28,783 nucleotides of DNA, from NCBI GenBank assembly GCA_002385985.1, contig DGEO01000016.1, positions 46,921 to 75,703 of the forward strand, written 5' to 3'. Both the position numbers and the translations under genes were made by a program. Below the pieces are notes generated by a model. That model saw only the letters and a program-made list of their open reading frames with translations, was not told the origin of the DNA and made no database searches. The stretch is from Anaerolineaceae bacterium UBA3924. GTDB lineage: Bacteria > Chloroflexota > Anaerolineae > Anaerolineales > Anaerolineaceae. Each line of letters starts with the position of its first letter. The first letter of the stretch is position 1. Below are positions 22,044 through 28,783 of this stretch, in pieces.

Positions 22044-22688
22044 TCAGTCCTCGGTGGGCAGGGGCAGCTCGGGCTGGAAGGGGGCCATCCGCAGGGCCTG
22101 GCGGATGCGGTTCTCGATCCACTGCAGGTCCTCGGGGTTGTGGACGAAGTCCAGCGAGTCGGTGTCGATGGTCAGCACCGGGGAGGGGCCGTCGCGGCGC
22201 AGGAAGTAATCGTCGTAGGCCTGGTTGAGCGTCTCGATGTAGTCGCGTTCCATGGAGCGCTCGTAGGGCCGGTCGCGCAGGGTGATGCGGTGCATCAGGC
22301 GGTCGGTGCTGGCGCGCAGGTAGACGATCATGTCGGGCCGGGGGATCTTCTCGGCCAGGGCCTCGTGCACCCGGTAGTACATATCCAGCTCGTCGCCGGA
22401 GAGGTTGATGCGGGCAAAGAGGGCGTCTTTGTCGAAGGAGTAGTCGCTGATCAGGGGTTTATCTTCGGCCAGGGCGGAGGGCACGCCGCGCCGCTGCTGG
22501 TGATAGCGGCTGAGCAGGAAGAACATCTGCGTCTGGAAGGCGTAGCGCTGGCGGTCAGCGTAGAAGGAGGACAGGAACGGGTTTTCCTCGAACACTTCCA
22601 GCAGCAGGTTGGCTTCGAACTGCGGCTGCAGCAGGCGGGCGAGTGAAGTTTTGCCGACGCCGATGACCCCTTCGATGACGATGTACAT
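22044..22688 (-). CDS. Deoxynucleoside kinase family protein
   Basis: I choose ATG 22688 (GGAG upstream), giving 214 residues that begin MYIVIEGVIGVGKTSLAR, directly at the P-loop; a frame extension to 22733 adds 15 residues that lie across the predicted promoter leader. The pattern fits dNK enzymes (PF01712): P-loop GVIGVGKTS (7-15), Glu-rich EVFEENPFL, SDYSFDKDALFA (81-92) in the place of the DRS motif, and the arginine-rich LID RDRPYERSMERDYIE (138-152). It should phosphorylate deoxynucleosides (purine type most likely by similarity to dGK/dAK) using ATP in the cytoplasm. An extended -10 promoter lies 34 bases upstream, and the downstream nucleotidyltransferase gene is probably co-transcribed. 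Confidence 0.9.
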   Translation of the reverse strand: MYIVIEGVIGVGKTSLARLLQPQFEANLLLEVFEENPFLSSFYADRQRYAFQTQMFFLLSRYHQQRRGVPSALAEDKPLISDYSFDKDALFARINLSGDELDMYYRVHEALAEKIPRPDMIVYLRASTDRLMHRITLRDRPYERSMERDYIETLNQAYDDYFLRRDGPSPVLTIDTDSLDFVHNPEDLQWIENRIRQALRMAPFQPELPLPTED

Positions 22689-22721
22689 GCAGGCTCCAGA
22701 ACAAGAGAGTGCGGTGAGGTA

Positions 22722-22730
22722 AATATACCA
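22722..22730 (-). promoter_or_regulatory. Extended -10 promoter of the deoxynucleoside kinase
   Basis: The minus strand reads TGGTATATT (TGn plus TATATT, 22730-22722). The predicted leader is about 27 bases and carries the GGAG ribosome site. No -35 match is visible in the GC-rich sequence upstream. Confidence 0.5.
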
Positions 22731-22809
22731 CAATCGGGGCGTGCGGGCGGGAGGGGGAGGGGCTATGACAGATGATTGTCCTGGCTGTGGAAAAAGGTGT
22801 TATATGCAG

Positions 22810-22834
22810 AAAAGAGCGATAAAAGATTTCGCTC
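22810..22834 (-). terminator. Possible intrinsic terminator of the SRA-domain gene
   Basis: On the minus strand GAGCGA and TCGCTC form a 6-bp stem with a 9-base AT-rich loop, followed by TTTT. It is 100 bases past the SRA gene stop and before the kinase promoter. The stem is short, so the call is moderate. Confidence 0.45.
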
Positions 22835-22856
22835 ATTTCGATAGATGTGTGAAACC

Positions 22857-22893
22857 ATCACCTAGTGATATCGTTGATCACAGGTGATATCGT
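22857..22893. repeat. Paired ATCAC/GTGAT inverted repeats with repeated GTGATATCGT
   Basis: ATCAC-N3-GTGAT (22857-22869) and ATCAC-N2-GTGAT (22877-22888) lie 19-20 bases apart, and the 10-mer GTGATATCGT occurs exactly at 22865-22874 and 22884-22893. This arrangement resembles a double operator. It lies just downstream of the SRA gene in the AT-rich island. Confidence 0.55.
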
Positions 22894-22933
22894 AAATCTC
22901 AGGCCGATTTTTGACGATGTATTGTAGATGTTG

Positions 22934-23344
22934 CTACTTTGAATGAACCCGTTGTAGCCTAAATACAATCATGTTTCGGCTGTTTTTATCTGTATCTTCA
23001 CCGCGAACAACTTCATGGTCAAGGTATGCCATCTCGCCAAGATAACGGTAATCGCCGTGACCGACATCTTCGAATAGGTGAAGTTGCCGCCCATCTTTTA
23101 CATGGTTTACTATGGCTCGATTTCCTCGCACAAGCTCCATATCCCCATATTGACCTTCCCCGGTGTATTGGAAAACCGTTTCGGAAAGCCAGCGGTCACG
23201 ATACCCATGTTTCTTCCCCGTAGGCGAAGTAAAGATAAACACTATGGGGTGCTTTGCACAAGGTGCAATGCCAGACTGTGAACTCCCGCCATATACTTTA
23301 TGAAGATCCTTACGGCGATTGTAGACTTTTCCAATAGTAAACAT
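22934..23344 (-). CDS. Solitary ScoMcrA-like SRA domain protein
   Basis: This 136-residue protein matches the SRA-type modified-DNA-reading domain of ScoMcrA-like HNH nucleases across its length: VYNRRKDLHKVYGGSSQSGI (8-26), IFTS-x5-HGYRD (37-50), QYTGEGQYGDM (59-69), GNRAI (74-78) and LHLFE (88-92). In ScoMcrA such a domain reads methylated cytosine ahead of an HNH nuclease; here the gene stops after the SRA domain and no HNH remnant is visible in the following 200 bases. ATG 23344 has a CAGGAGA ribosome site. The gene is only about 43-45% GC against about 70% nearby, pointing to horizontal transfer. It has its own strong promoter and probably a terminator. It may be a restriction remnant, a partner of a distant nuclease, or an antirestriction or sensor protein. 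Confidence 0.8.
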   Translation of the reverse strand: MFTIGKVYNRRKDLHKVYGGSSQSGIAPCAKHPIVFIFTSPTGKKHGYRDRWLSETVFQYTGEGQYGDMELVRGNRAIVNHVKDGRQLHLFEDVGHGDYRYLGEMAYLDHEVVRGEDTDKNSRNMIVFRLQRVHSK

Positions 23345-23458
23345 GGTGTCTCCTGTGTCCTATTCGACGATATGATGAAGTAAGGGAACCCAAGAACACC
23401 GAATAAGCATTACCTATTATTTTTACGAGGGGGATGGGCTTTGTGCCCCGCCTCGAAA

Positions 23459-23488
23459 ATTATAGCATGGGATCCAGGGTGATTTCAA
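23459..23488 (-). promoter_or_regulatory. Strong promoter of the SRA-domain gene
   Basis: On the minus strand TTGAAA (23488-23483) and TATAAT (23464-23459) are spaced by 18 bases, with TGC just before the -10 (extended -10). The leader is about 108 bases. It is back-to-back with the transporter promoter, with 21 bases between the two -35 elements. Confidence 0.65.
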
Positions 23489-23509
23489 CTCCCTTTTCCT
23501 CACCTCCTG

Positions 23510-23538
23510 TTGCCCTCCCCTCGAAAAAAGGCGATAAT
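23510..23538 (+). promoter_or_regulatory. Promoter of the sugar symporter operon
   Basis: TTGCCC (23510-23515) and GATAAT (23533-23538) have 17-base spacing. The -10 lies in GGCGATAATAAT, the same 12-mer that holds the -10 of the LuxR-HTH promoter at 19328-19339. The leader is about 25-30 bases. Confidence 0.6.
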
Positions 23539-23571
23539 AATTTCATCCCACCCACCCCCGCGGAGGCCGCC

Positions 23572-24882
23572 ATGCCCGAACCTCGCCTCAAGTCCTTCAA
23601 TTACGCCGTCGGCATGTTTGGCACGTCCATCCCCATCAACATGCTCAAAACCTACGCCGCTTTCTTCTACGTCGACGGCCTGGGGCTGACCACCCTGCAG
23701 TTCTCCCTCATCCTCACCGTCTACGCCTTCATCGACGCCATCGACAACCCGGTCTACGGCTTCCTCTCGGATCGCACCCGCACCCGCTGGGGACGCCGCC
23801 GCCCCTGGCTGGTGATCGGCACGCCGCTGCTGGCGCTGGGGCTGATCGCCTTCTTCTCCCCGCCGGCCTTCCTGGCGGGCGAGTCGCTGCTGGGCTACGC
23901 CATGCTGTTCTACATCCTCACCGGCACGCTCGATTCGGTCATCAACGCCAATTACGGCGCGCTCTTCCCCGAGCTGTTCCGCACCGACGAGGCCCGCGCC
24001 AAGACCAACGCCCTGCGCCAGGCCTTCCAGCTGGTGGCCATGATCATCTCCATCGCCCTGACGCCCATGATCACCGACGCCATCGGCTTCACCACCACGG
24101 CGGTGATCTACGGCCTGCTGGGCGGTTCGGTGATCCTCTACATGGCGCTGACTTCGCGCGAGGTGCGCGTGGAGGAACACGAGCAGAAGCCCGGCCTGAT
24201 CGAGAGCGTGCTGGCGCTGATGAAGAACCGCAAGTTCTGGATCGCCGGGTTCGCCAACGCTTTCTACGCGGCGGCCATGGCGCTGGTGATGGCCTCGCTG
24301 CCCTTCTTCACCAAGTACACCCTGGGCATCCCCAACAGCCAGTCGACCATTCTGTTCGCCTCGGTGCTGCTGGTGGCCATCGCCTCGGTGGCCGCCTGGG
24401 CCTGGCTGGTGCGGCGCTTCACGCTGGTGCCGGTCTGGCGGGCGGCGCTGATCAGCCTGGCGGCCGCCTTTGTGCCGCTGTATTTCGCCTCCTCGCTGGC
24501 CACGGCGGTGGTCGGGTCGGTGCTGGTGGGCTTCGGCTTCGCCGGGGTGATCACCACCATGGACCTGATCGGGGCGAAGATCATGGACGAGGACACCCGC
24601 CGCTACGGGATGCGCCGCGAGGGCATCATCAGCAGCGCGCTGGGCTTTATGAACCGGCTGAACGGGCTGTTCACCAGCTTCGCCTTCACGCTGGTCTTCC
24701 TCCTCTTCGGCTTTGAGAGCGGCGACAACCCCGGCACGCGCCCCGACGAGGCCGCCCGCTTCCTGCTCACCGTCTTCCCCCTGGCGCTGATGGTGATCAG
24801 CTTCGCCTTTTCCTTCTTCATCAACTTCGACCGTAAAGATGCCCTTCCGGCCGCGCCCCGCGTGCAGGCTGCCGGAGATTAA
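23572..24882 (+). CDS. GPH-family sugar:cation symporter (MFS_2)
   Basis: The start is ATG 23572 with GGAGG eight bases upstream, giving 436 residues; the frame continues to 23434 across the promoter. About 12 membrane segments are present. The N-terminal FNYAVGMFGTSIPINML, FVDA-like FIDAIDNPVYGFLSDRTRTRWGRRRPWL block (about residues 55-85) is the signature of glycoside-pentoside-hexuronide symporters such as melibiose carriers. It should import a glycoside with Na+ or H+ across the cytoplasmic membrane. The substrate is not readable. The esterase gene begins three bases after its stop, so the two are co-transcribed, with the PHP gene probably third. Confidence 0.9.
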   Translation: MPEPRLKSFNYAVGMFGTSIPINMLKTYAAFFYVDGLGLTTLQFSLILTVYAFIDAIDNPVYGFLSDRTRTRWGRRRPWLVIGTPLLALGLIAFFSPPAFLAGESLLGYAMLFYILTGTLDSVINANYGALFPELFRTDEARAKTNALRQAFQLVAMIISIALTPMITDAIGFTTTAVIYGLLGGSVILYMALTSREVRVEEHEQKPGLIESVLALMKNRKFWIAGFANAFYAAAMALVMASLPFFTKYTLGIPNSQSTILFASVLLVAIASVAAWAWLVRRFTLVPVWRAALISLAAAFVPLYFASSLATAVVGSVLVGFGFAGVITTMDLIGAKIMDEDTRRYGMRREGIISSALGFMNRLNGLFTSFAFTLVFLLFGFESGDNPGTRPDEAARFLLTVFPLALMVISFAFSFFINFDRKDALPAAPRVQAAGD

Positions 24883-24885
24883 GCC

Positions 24886-25671
24886 ATGGCTGTGCTGAGA
24901 CTGGACCACACGCCCGAGAGCGTGAAGCTGAACCAGCCCCTCTACCTGATCCTGCCCGACCCCGGCCGGATGAACGGCCGCCCGCTGCGGGAGCGGAGGG
25001 TGCTCTACCTGCTGCACGGGCTGAGCGACGACGCCAGCGCCTGGCAGCGCTTCACCGCCGTGGAGACCTACGCCGCGGCCTACGACTTGGCAGTGGTGAT
25101 GCCCTCGGCCGGGCGCTCCTTCTACGCCGACCAGCCCAACGGGCAGGCCTATTTCACCTACCTGACCGAAGAGCTGCCCCGCTACCTGGAGCAGGTTTTC
25201 GGGCTGGCCCCGCGGCGCGAAGACTGCTTCATCGCCGGGAACTCGATGGGCGGTTACGGGGCGATGAAGGCCGCGCTGCTGCACCCCGGGAGCTTTGCCG
25301 CCGCGGCCAGTTTTTCGGGCTTTCTCTCGCTGGAGTTCCTGCGCCTGTACCCCGACGACCCGCGCCAGGAGGAGTTCCGCCACCTGTTCGGCGACCTGAA
25401 CCTGCTCTCTGGCAGCCCGCACGACCCGGCCGTCTGGCTGCAGCAGGCCGCCGCCCGGCAGGCCGACCTGCCGCGGTTGATGGTCTCCTGCGGGCGGCAG
25501 GACGATCTCTACCTGCTCACCGGCATCTTCATGGCCCAGGCCAAACAGGCCGGCGTGGCGGTGGAGTATCACGAGGAGGACGCCCGCCACGACTGGCTGT
25601 TCTGGGATAAGGAGCTGCGCCGCTTCCTTCTCGAGATTCTGGGCCAGCCCGCCCGACAGCCTGAATCCTGA
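24886..25671 (+). CDS. Alpha/beta-hydrolase esterase (EstA / esterase D-like)
   Basis: This 261-residue cytoplasmic protein (no signal peptide) belongs to the putative-esterase family PF00756. It has the oxyanion-side YLLHGLSDD (41-49), nucleophile motif GNSMGGYG with Ser120, a likely acid at Asp206 or Asp207 (CGRQDD) and His235 (ARHDW). It likely hydrolyses short-chain acyl esters, for example acetyl groups on imported sugars. ATG 24886 lies three bases after the symporter stop. Its stop codon TGA (25669-25671) lies inside the first unit of a heptamer repeat tract. Confidence 0.9.
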   Translation: MAVLRLDHTPESVKLNQPLYLILPDPGRMNGRPLRERRVLYLLHGLSDDASAWQRFTAVETYAAAYDLAVVMPSAGRSFYADQPNGQAYFTYLTEELPRYLEQVFGLAPRREDCFIAGNSMGGYGAMKAALLHPGSFAAAASFSGFLSLEFLRLYPDDPRQEEFRHLFGDLNLLSGSPHDPAVWLQQAAARQADLPRLMVSCGRQDDLYLLTGIFMAQAKQAGVAVEYHEEDARHDWLFWDKELRRFLLEILGQPARQPES

Positions 25672-25693
25672 TTCCTGACTCCTGACTCCTGAC
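25666..25693. repeat. Four tandem TCCTGAY heptamers between esterase and PHP genes
   Basis: Units TCCTGAT, TCCTGAC, TCCTGAC and TCCTGAC run from 25666 to 25693, ending right at the GGAGGAG ribosome site of the next gene. The tract includes the esterase stop codon. Copy-number change would alter only the intergenic distance. Confidence 0.8.
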
Positions 25694-25704
25694 GGAGGAG
25701 CATC

Positions 25705-26997
25705 GTGTCCACCACGCGAACCCTGGATCTGTTCATCGAACCGGAACGGGCGGGGAGCTACTTCACCCTGCCCTTTGAGATGCCCGCCAACACCGCCCGG
25801 CTGACGCTGCGCTGCCGCTACGAGCGCCGCCGCGAGCGCCCCGCGGAGGGCGGCTTCCGCGCCCGCGAGGAGATCAATATCGTCGACCTGGGGCTGGTAG
25901 CCCCGGACGGTGAGCTGGTGGGCGCGTCCGGCTCGGACAAGAGCGAGATCAGCGTCTCGGCCACAGAGGCCACCCCCGGCTACCGTCCGGCGGAGCTGGT
26001 CCCCGGGCAGTGGGCCATCCTGGTGGGGGCCTACAAAGTGGCCCCGGAGGGCGTGCGGGTGACCTACGAGCTGGTCTTCGAGGAAAAGCGGCCCCGCTGG
26101 CTGCGCGGCGACCTGCACACCCACACGCTGGCCTCCGACGGGGTGCTGACCGCCGGCGAGCTGGCCGCGCACGCCCTGCGCCACGGGCTGGACTTCCTGG
26201 CCGTTACCGACCACAACCAGATGGTCAGCGCGGAGGAGCTGCCCCGCGTGGAGGGGCTGGCGCTCATCCCCGGCGTGGAGTGGACTCACTACCGCGGGCA
26301 CGCCAACTTCCTGGGGGTCGGGCGGCCGTATGACGGCTCCTTCGCGGCCGGCTCGCTGGACGAGGCCCGGGCCATCTTCGAGACCGCCCGCTCGCGCGGC
26401 GCGCTGATCACCCTGAATCATCCCTTTGAAGAGATCTGTCCCTGGGGCTGGGGCTTCGACGCGCTGCCCTTCGACTGCCTGGAGGTGTGGAACGGGCCGA
26501 TGCGCGAGGCGAACCTGCGCTCGCTGGGGCTGTGGCAGCAGCTGCTGGCCGCGGGGAAGCACGTGCCGGCCGTGTGCGGCTCGGACTATCACCGCGACCG
26601 GCTGTTCCAGATTCTGGGCGGGCCAACGCTGTGCGCGCTGGCGGGGTCGGCCAGCCCGGCGGATATTCTGGCGGCGGCGCGGGCCGGGTGCTCGTACATG
26701 GTCTTCGCGCCCGACGGGCCGGCGCTCGAGCAGTCCCCGCTGCCGGGCGCGTGCGTCCGCTGGAACGAGACGCGCGGGCTGCGGCTGGAGATCGAGGGCC
26801 TGGCCGCCGGCGACCAGGTGCGCGTGGTCACCGCCGCCGGGAGCGAGACGCTCGGGCAGGCCGCCGCGGGCGGCTCCTTCGCCGGGGAGTACGAGCTGAG
26901 CGGGCCAGGCTTTGCCCGCGTGGAGGTCTGGCGCGAGTTTCTGCCCGGCGTGCCGCGGCTGCCGGCGCTGCTGGCCAACCCCGTCTACTTCGAGTGA
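25705..26997 (+). CDS. PHP-domain metal-dependent phosphoesterase (CehA/McbA-type)
   Basis: This 430-residue protein starts at GTG 25705 behind GGAGGAG. Residues 1-130 form a beta-rich N-terminal domain. The PHP domain follows with metal ligands in DLHTHTLASDG (136-146), TDHN (168-171), GVEWTHYRGHANFLG (190-204; Glu192, His199), NHP (238-240) and CGSDYHRD (291-298). This set is typical of trinuclear metal PHP hydrolases of the CehA/McbA type. The last ~90 residues look like another beta domain. It probably cleaves a phosphate ester or a carbamate/amide-like bond; the substrate is unknown. It follows the esterase by 33 bases and is likely part of the symporter operon, suggesting breakdown of an imported compound. 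Confidence 0.88.
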   Translation: MSTTRTLDLFIEPERAGSYFTLPFEMPANTARLTLRCRYERRRERPAEGGFRAREEINIVDLGLVAPDGELVGASGSDKSEISVSATEATPGYRPAELVPGQWAILVGAYKVAPEGVRVTYELVFEEKRPRWLRGDLHTHTLASDGVLTAGELAAHALRHGLDFLAVTDHNQMVSAEELPRVEGLALIPGVEWTHYRGHANFLGVGRPYDGSFAAGSLDEARAIFETARSRGALITLNHPFEEICPWGWGFDALPFDCLEVWNGPMREANLRSLGLWQQLLAAGKHVPAVCGSDYHRDRLFQILGGPTLCALAGSASPADILAAARAGCSYMVFAPDGPALEQSPLPGACVRWNETRGLRLEIEGLAAGDQVRVVTAAGSETLGQAAAGGSFAGEYELSGPGFARVEVWREFLPGVPRLPALLANPVYFE

Positions 26998-27064
26998 GCG
27001 GGGCGGCTAACCGGATGATTCCAGCCGGGCCTCACCCGGGGTCACCGGCAGCAGGGCAGGCCTG

Positions 27065-27107
27065 GTCCGGGCGGGGGCCGGTTCTGCGCGGCCGCGCCCG
27101 CCCGGAC
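27065..27107. terminator. Strong GC hairpin between convergent PHP and mscL genes
   Basis: GTCCGGGCGGG (27065-27075) pairs perfectly over 11 bp with CCCGCCCGGAC (27097-27107), and an inner GGCCG/CGGCC stem extends it. There is no T-run on either strand, so it may end transcription through a factor or simply stabilise 3' ends. Confidence 0.5.
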
Positions 27108-27138
27108 TGGCGCATGATTGAATCCGCCAGGCGCGGAA

Positions 27139-27576
27139 CTAATCCCCGGCCAGCTGCGAGGTGCACTCCGGGCAGCGGGTGGCCTGGATGGGGATGGTGC
27201 TGTAGCAGTACGGGCAGTCCTTGGTGACGGCCCCCTCCTCTTCCTTACCGCGCTGCGTGGCTTTCAGTCCCCGAATCATCAGGAACACCGCCGCGGCCAC
27301 AATCAGGAAGTTGATCACTGTGTTGAGGAACATGCCGTAGTTGATGGTAGGCGCGCCGGCGGCCTGAGCCTCGGCCAGCGAGGCGTAGGGCGTGCCCGAG
27401 AGGTTGATGAACAGGTTGGAGAAATCCACCCCGCCCAGCAGCAGCCCGATGGGCGGCATGATCACGTCTTCGACCAGCGAAGTGACCACCGCGCCGAAGG
27501 CAGTGCCCATGATCACCGCCACGGCCAGGTCGATCACATTGCCCTGGGCCAGAAACTTCTTAAACTCCTGCCACAT
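27139..27576 (-). CDS. mscL: Large-conductance mechanosensitive channel MscL with zinc-ribbon tail
   Basis: The start is ATG 27576, five bases after AGGAGG; the GTG at 27582 would sit on the ribosome site. The 145-residue protein opens MWQEFKKFLAQGNVIDLAVAV, followed by the pore helix (VIMGTAFGAVVTSLVEDVIMPPIG) and a second helix (FLNTVINFLIVAAAVFLMI). MscL forms a pentameric tension-gated channel that releases solutes during hypo-osmotic shock. In place of the usual helical bundle the tail ends with a zinc ribbon, CPYC-x10-CPEC. The methyltransferase gene lies upstream on the same strand, 50 bases away. Confidence 0.95.
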   Translation of the reverse strand: MWQEFKKFLAQGNVIDLAVAVIMGTAFGAVVTSLVEDVIMPPIGLLLGGVDFSNLFINLSGTPYASLAEAQAAGAPTINYGMFLNTVINFLIVAAAVFLMIRGLKATQRGKEEEGAVTKDCPYCYSTIPIQATRCPECTSQLAGD

Positions 27577-27626
27577 AGCCACCTCCTGTGTGAAAGAAAA
27601 AGAACCAGGCCCGGGCGCGGGGCCGG

Positions 27627-28382
27627 TCAGCGGACGCGCACCGCGTCCACCACCAGCAGCGAATCGCCGGGCATGTAGGGAGTGAACTGGTAGTCGCGAA
27701 AGGTCAGGCGCACGGCCAGGCCGGCCTGAGCCAGCAGGTTTTCGATCTCCTCCAGCGAGGTGAGGGCCACGCGCTGGCGCTGCTCCACCCGCTGCAGGCG
27801 CTGCCCGTCCTGGTAGACTTCGTAGCGCAGCAGGGTTTCGCCCAGGCTGGGGCCAAGCTGCCGGGTGGCCAGGTAGCGGCGATATTCGCGCCCGTCCCGG
27901 CTGACCCGGCCGGCGGGGGTGAGCGGCTCGTCGGCCAGAGCGGCCAGGAAGATGTCGAAGACCAGCAGCCCGCCCGGCTCCAGGTGGCGGGCGATGTTGG
28001 TCAGCGCCGCCAGCCGGGCCTCGGGGGTGAGCAGGTGCTCGAAGACGCCGGCCATCAGGGCCACGGGGAAGGCGCGCTCCAGGCTGAAGGAGGCCGCGTC
28101 GCCGTCGACCAGGGTGATGCGGGCGGCGGCGTCGGGGTCGGCCAGCAGCTTGCGCTCGAACTCGGCCCGCATGGGGGCGCAGGGCTCCACGCAGGTCAGC
28201 CGCAGGCCGCGCTGCGCCAGGGGGATGGCCAGCCGGCCGGTGCCGGCGCCGATGTCGAGCGCCTCGGCGCCCAGCGCGGCATACTCGCCGAAAAAGTCCA
28301 GGTTGTTCTTGCGCTCGAACAGGTCGTAGAAGGGCGCGGCGGCTTCGTACCCGTATTCCGCGGCAGGTGCGCTGGTGGTCAT
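27627..28382 (-). CDS. Class I SAM-dependent methyltransferase
   Basis: This 251-residue protein has an N-terminal YDLFERKNN segment and the SAM-binding motif I ALDIGAGTGRLAIPLA (41-56), then CVEP (motif II acidic residue), a VDGDAASF loop and HLEPGGLLVFDIF (motif IV/post-IV region). It fits the Methyltransf_25/11 group and should methylate a small molecule; the acceptor is not readable. ATG 28382 has GGGAG about ten bases upstream. A TATAAT box and a small hairpin lie upstream, so it has its own promoter; mscL may be read through from it. Confidence 0.88.
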   Translation of the reverse strand: MTTSAPAAEYGYEAAAPFYDLFERKNNLDFFGEYAALGAEALDIGAGTGRLAIPLAQRGLRLTCVEPCAPMRAEFERKLLADPDAAARITLVDGDAASFSLERAFPVALMAGVFEHLLTPEARLAALTNIARHLEPGGLLVFDIFLAALADEPLTPAGRVSRDGREYRRYLATRQLGPSLGETLLRYEVYQDGQRLQRVEQRQRVALTSLEEIENLLAQAGLAVRLTFRDYQFTPYMPGDSLLVVDAVRVR

Positions 28383-28407
28383 CCGGTCACGCTCCCGGCA
28401 AGAGATG

Positions 28408-28428
28408 GCCGGGGGACTTTACCCCGGC
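28408..28428. repeat. Inverted repeat in the methyltransferase leader
   Basis: GCCGGGG (28408-28414) pairs with CCCCGGC (28422-28428) around a 7-base loop. It lies directly after the -10 box, so it is either an operator at the start site or a 5' mRNA hairpin. Confidence 0.45.
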
Positions 28429-28434
28429 AATATT

Positions 28435-28440
28435 ATTATA
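28435..28440 (-). promoter_or_regulatory. -10 box TATAAT of the methyltransferase gene
   Basis: A perfect TATAAT on the minus strand (28440-28435) predicts a start near 28428 and a leader of about 46 bases. No convincing -35 hexamer is seen in the GC-rich upstream sequence. Confidence 0.5.
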
Positions 28441-28510
28441 GCCCCCGGCGCAACAGGCGGACGGGTGGGCACAGGGCCCATTCCCCTGGTCCCTCAGGCC
28501 TTAGCGCCGC

Positions 28511-28783
28511 TCAGTCCGACGCCAGCTCGGTCCAGATGTGCAGCTGCTCTTCCAGCGCCGCGCGGATCTGCTCGTAGCGCTCGGCCAGCGAGGCCACCAG
28601 GGCGGGGTCGTCGGGCGGGTTTTCCAGCTGCGCGGTGACGGCGGCCAGCTCGGCCTCCAGCCGGGAAATGACCGCTTCCACCTCTTCCAGCCGCTTCTGC
28701 CGGCGCCACTGCTCGTTTTTCGACAGTCCGGCGGGGCGGGGCTTTTCGGCCGGGCGGGCCGCTTCAACACTTCGTGTCGCTTC
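28511..28783 (-). CDS. ABC-F family ATPase, C-terminal end (cut by window edge)
   Basis: The last 90 residues are visible and the gene runs off the right edge, so no start codon is in the window. The sequence has a basic, Ala/Pro-rich linker, then LSKNEQWRRQKRLEEVEAVI and a long heptad-patterned coiled coil, ending ERYEQIRAALEEQLHIWTELASD. This is the C-terminal coiled-coil domain of Uup/ABC-F proteins (ABC_tran_CTD), which follows two ATPase domains. ABC-F proteins act on the ribosome or, for Uup, bind branched DNA. The ATPase domains are unseen. Confidence 0.8.
   Translation of the reverse strand, partial: EATRSVEAARPAEKPRPAGLSKNEQWRRQKRLEEVEAVISRLEAELAAVTAQLENPPDDPALVASLAERYEQIRAALEEQLHIWTELASD

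Noticed and set aside
23500..26592. 1030-codon minus-strand frame across symporter, esterase and PHP genes
   Set aside because: It spans three well-supported plus-strand genes and has Gln/Gly/Arg/His-rich nonsense composition.

Overview
This is a GC-rich (roughly 65-70%) bacterial chromosome segment. Long Thr/Pro/Asn linkers built from TPTNTF repeats in a secreted protein, PHP and GPH-transporter genes, SpoVS and a standalone PPDK-type ATP-grasp protein suggest the phylum Chloroflexota (Anaerolineae-like). That placement is inferred from gene content and style; no rRNA gene is present to confirm it.

Left arm (1-12844, all minus strand): seven tightly packed genes read right to left with gaps or overlaps of -8 to +26 bases, so probably one operon. 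In transcription order they are: a 1577-residue secreted mosaic protein (beta-propeller, three DNRLRE/CBM96-like modules on TPT linkers, metallophosphoesterase-like C-terminus); a pyruvate kinase barrel fused to ATP sulfurylase; a CPA-type cation/proton antiporter; a secreted beta-helix-like protein; a Wzx-type flippase; an O-antigen ligase/polymerase; and a sulfotransferase cut by the window edge. The gene set fits making, exporting and perhaps sulfating a surface polysaccharide, with the fusion enzyme supplying activated sulfate. A roughly 670-base gene-free region precedes the operon and holds a NarL-like palindrome, a hairpin and a possible promoter.

Middle (13514-20110): an atypical NarL-type response regulator diverges from an MgtC-family membrane protein. 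A lipoprotein M1 peptidase diverges from a PPDK ATP-grasp protein across only 51 bases, with both -10 boxes placed for leaderless mRNAs. Next come a small LuxR-HTH regulator with a near-consensus promoter and a dyad over its start site, and convergent spoVS.

Origin (about 20514-20907): a cluster of DnaA boxes, including four perfect TTATCCACA boxes in tight helical phase, identifies a probable chromosomal origin. No dnaA or dnaN lies in the window.

Right arm (21003-28783): a nucleotidyltransferase-fold protein and a deoxynucleoside kinase; an AT-rich island with a solitary ScoMcrA-like SRA domain gene; a plus-strand operon of GPH sugar symporter, esterase and PHP phosphoesterase; then minus-strand mscL with a zinc-ribbon tail, a SAM methyltransferase and the C-terminal end of an ABC-F ATPase. 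Most left-side genes are on the minus strand and the largest right-side operon is on the plus strand, as expected for forks leaving an origin near 20.7 kb. No tRNA, rRNA, CRISPR array or complete insertion sequence was seen.
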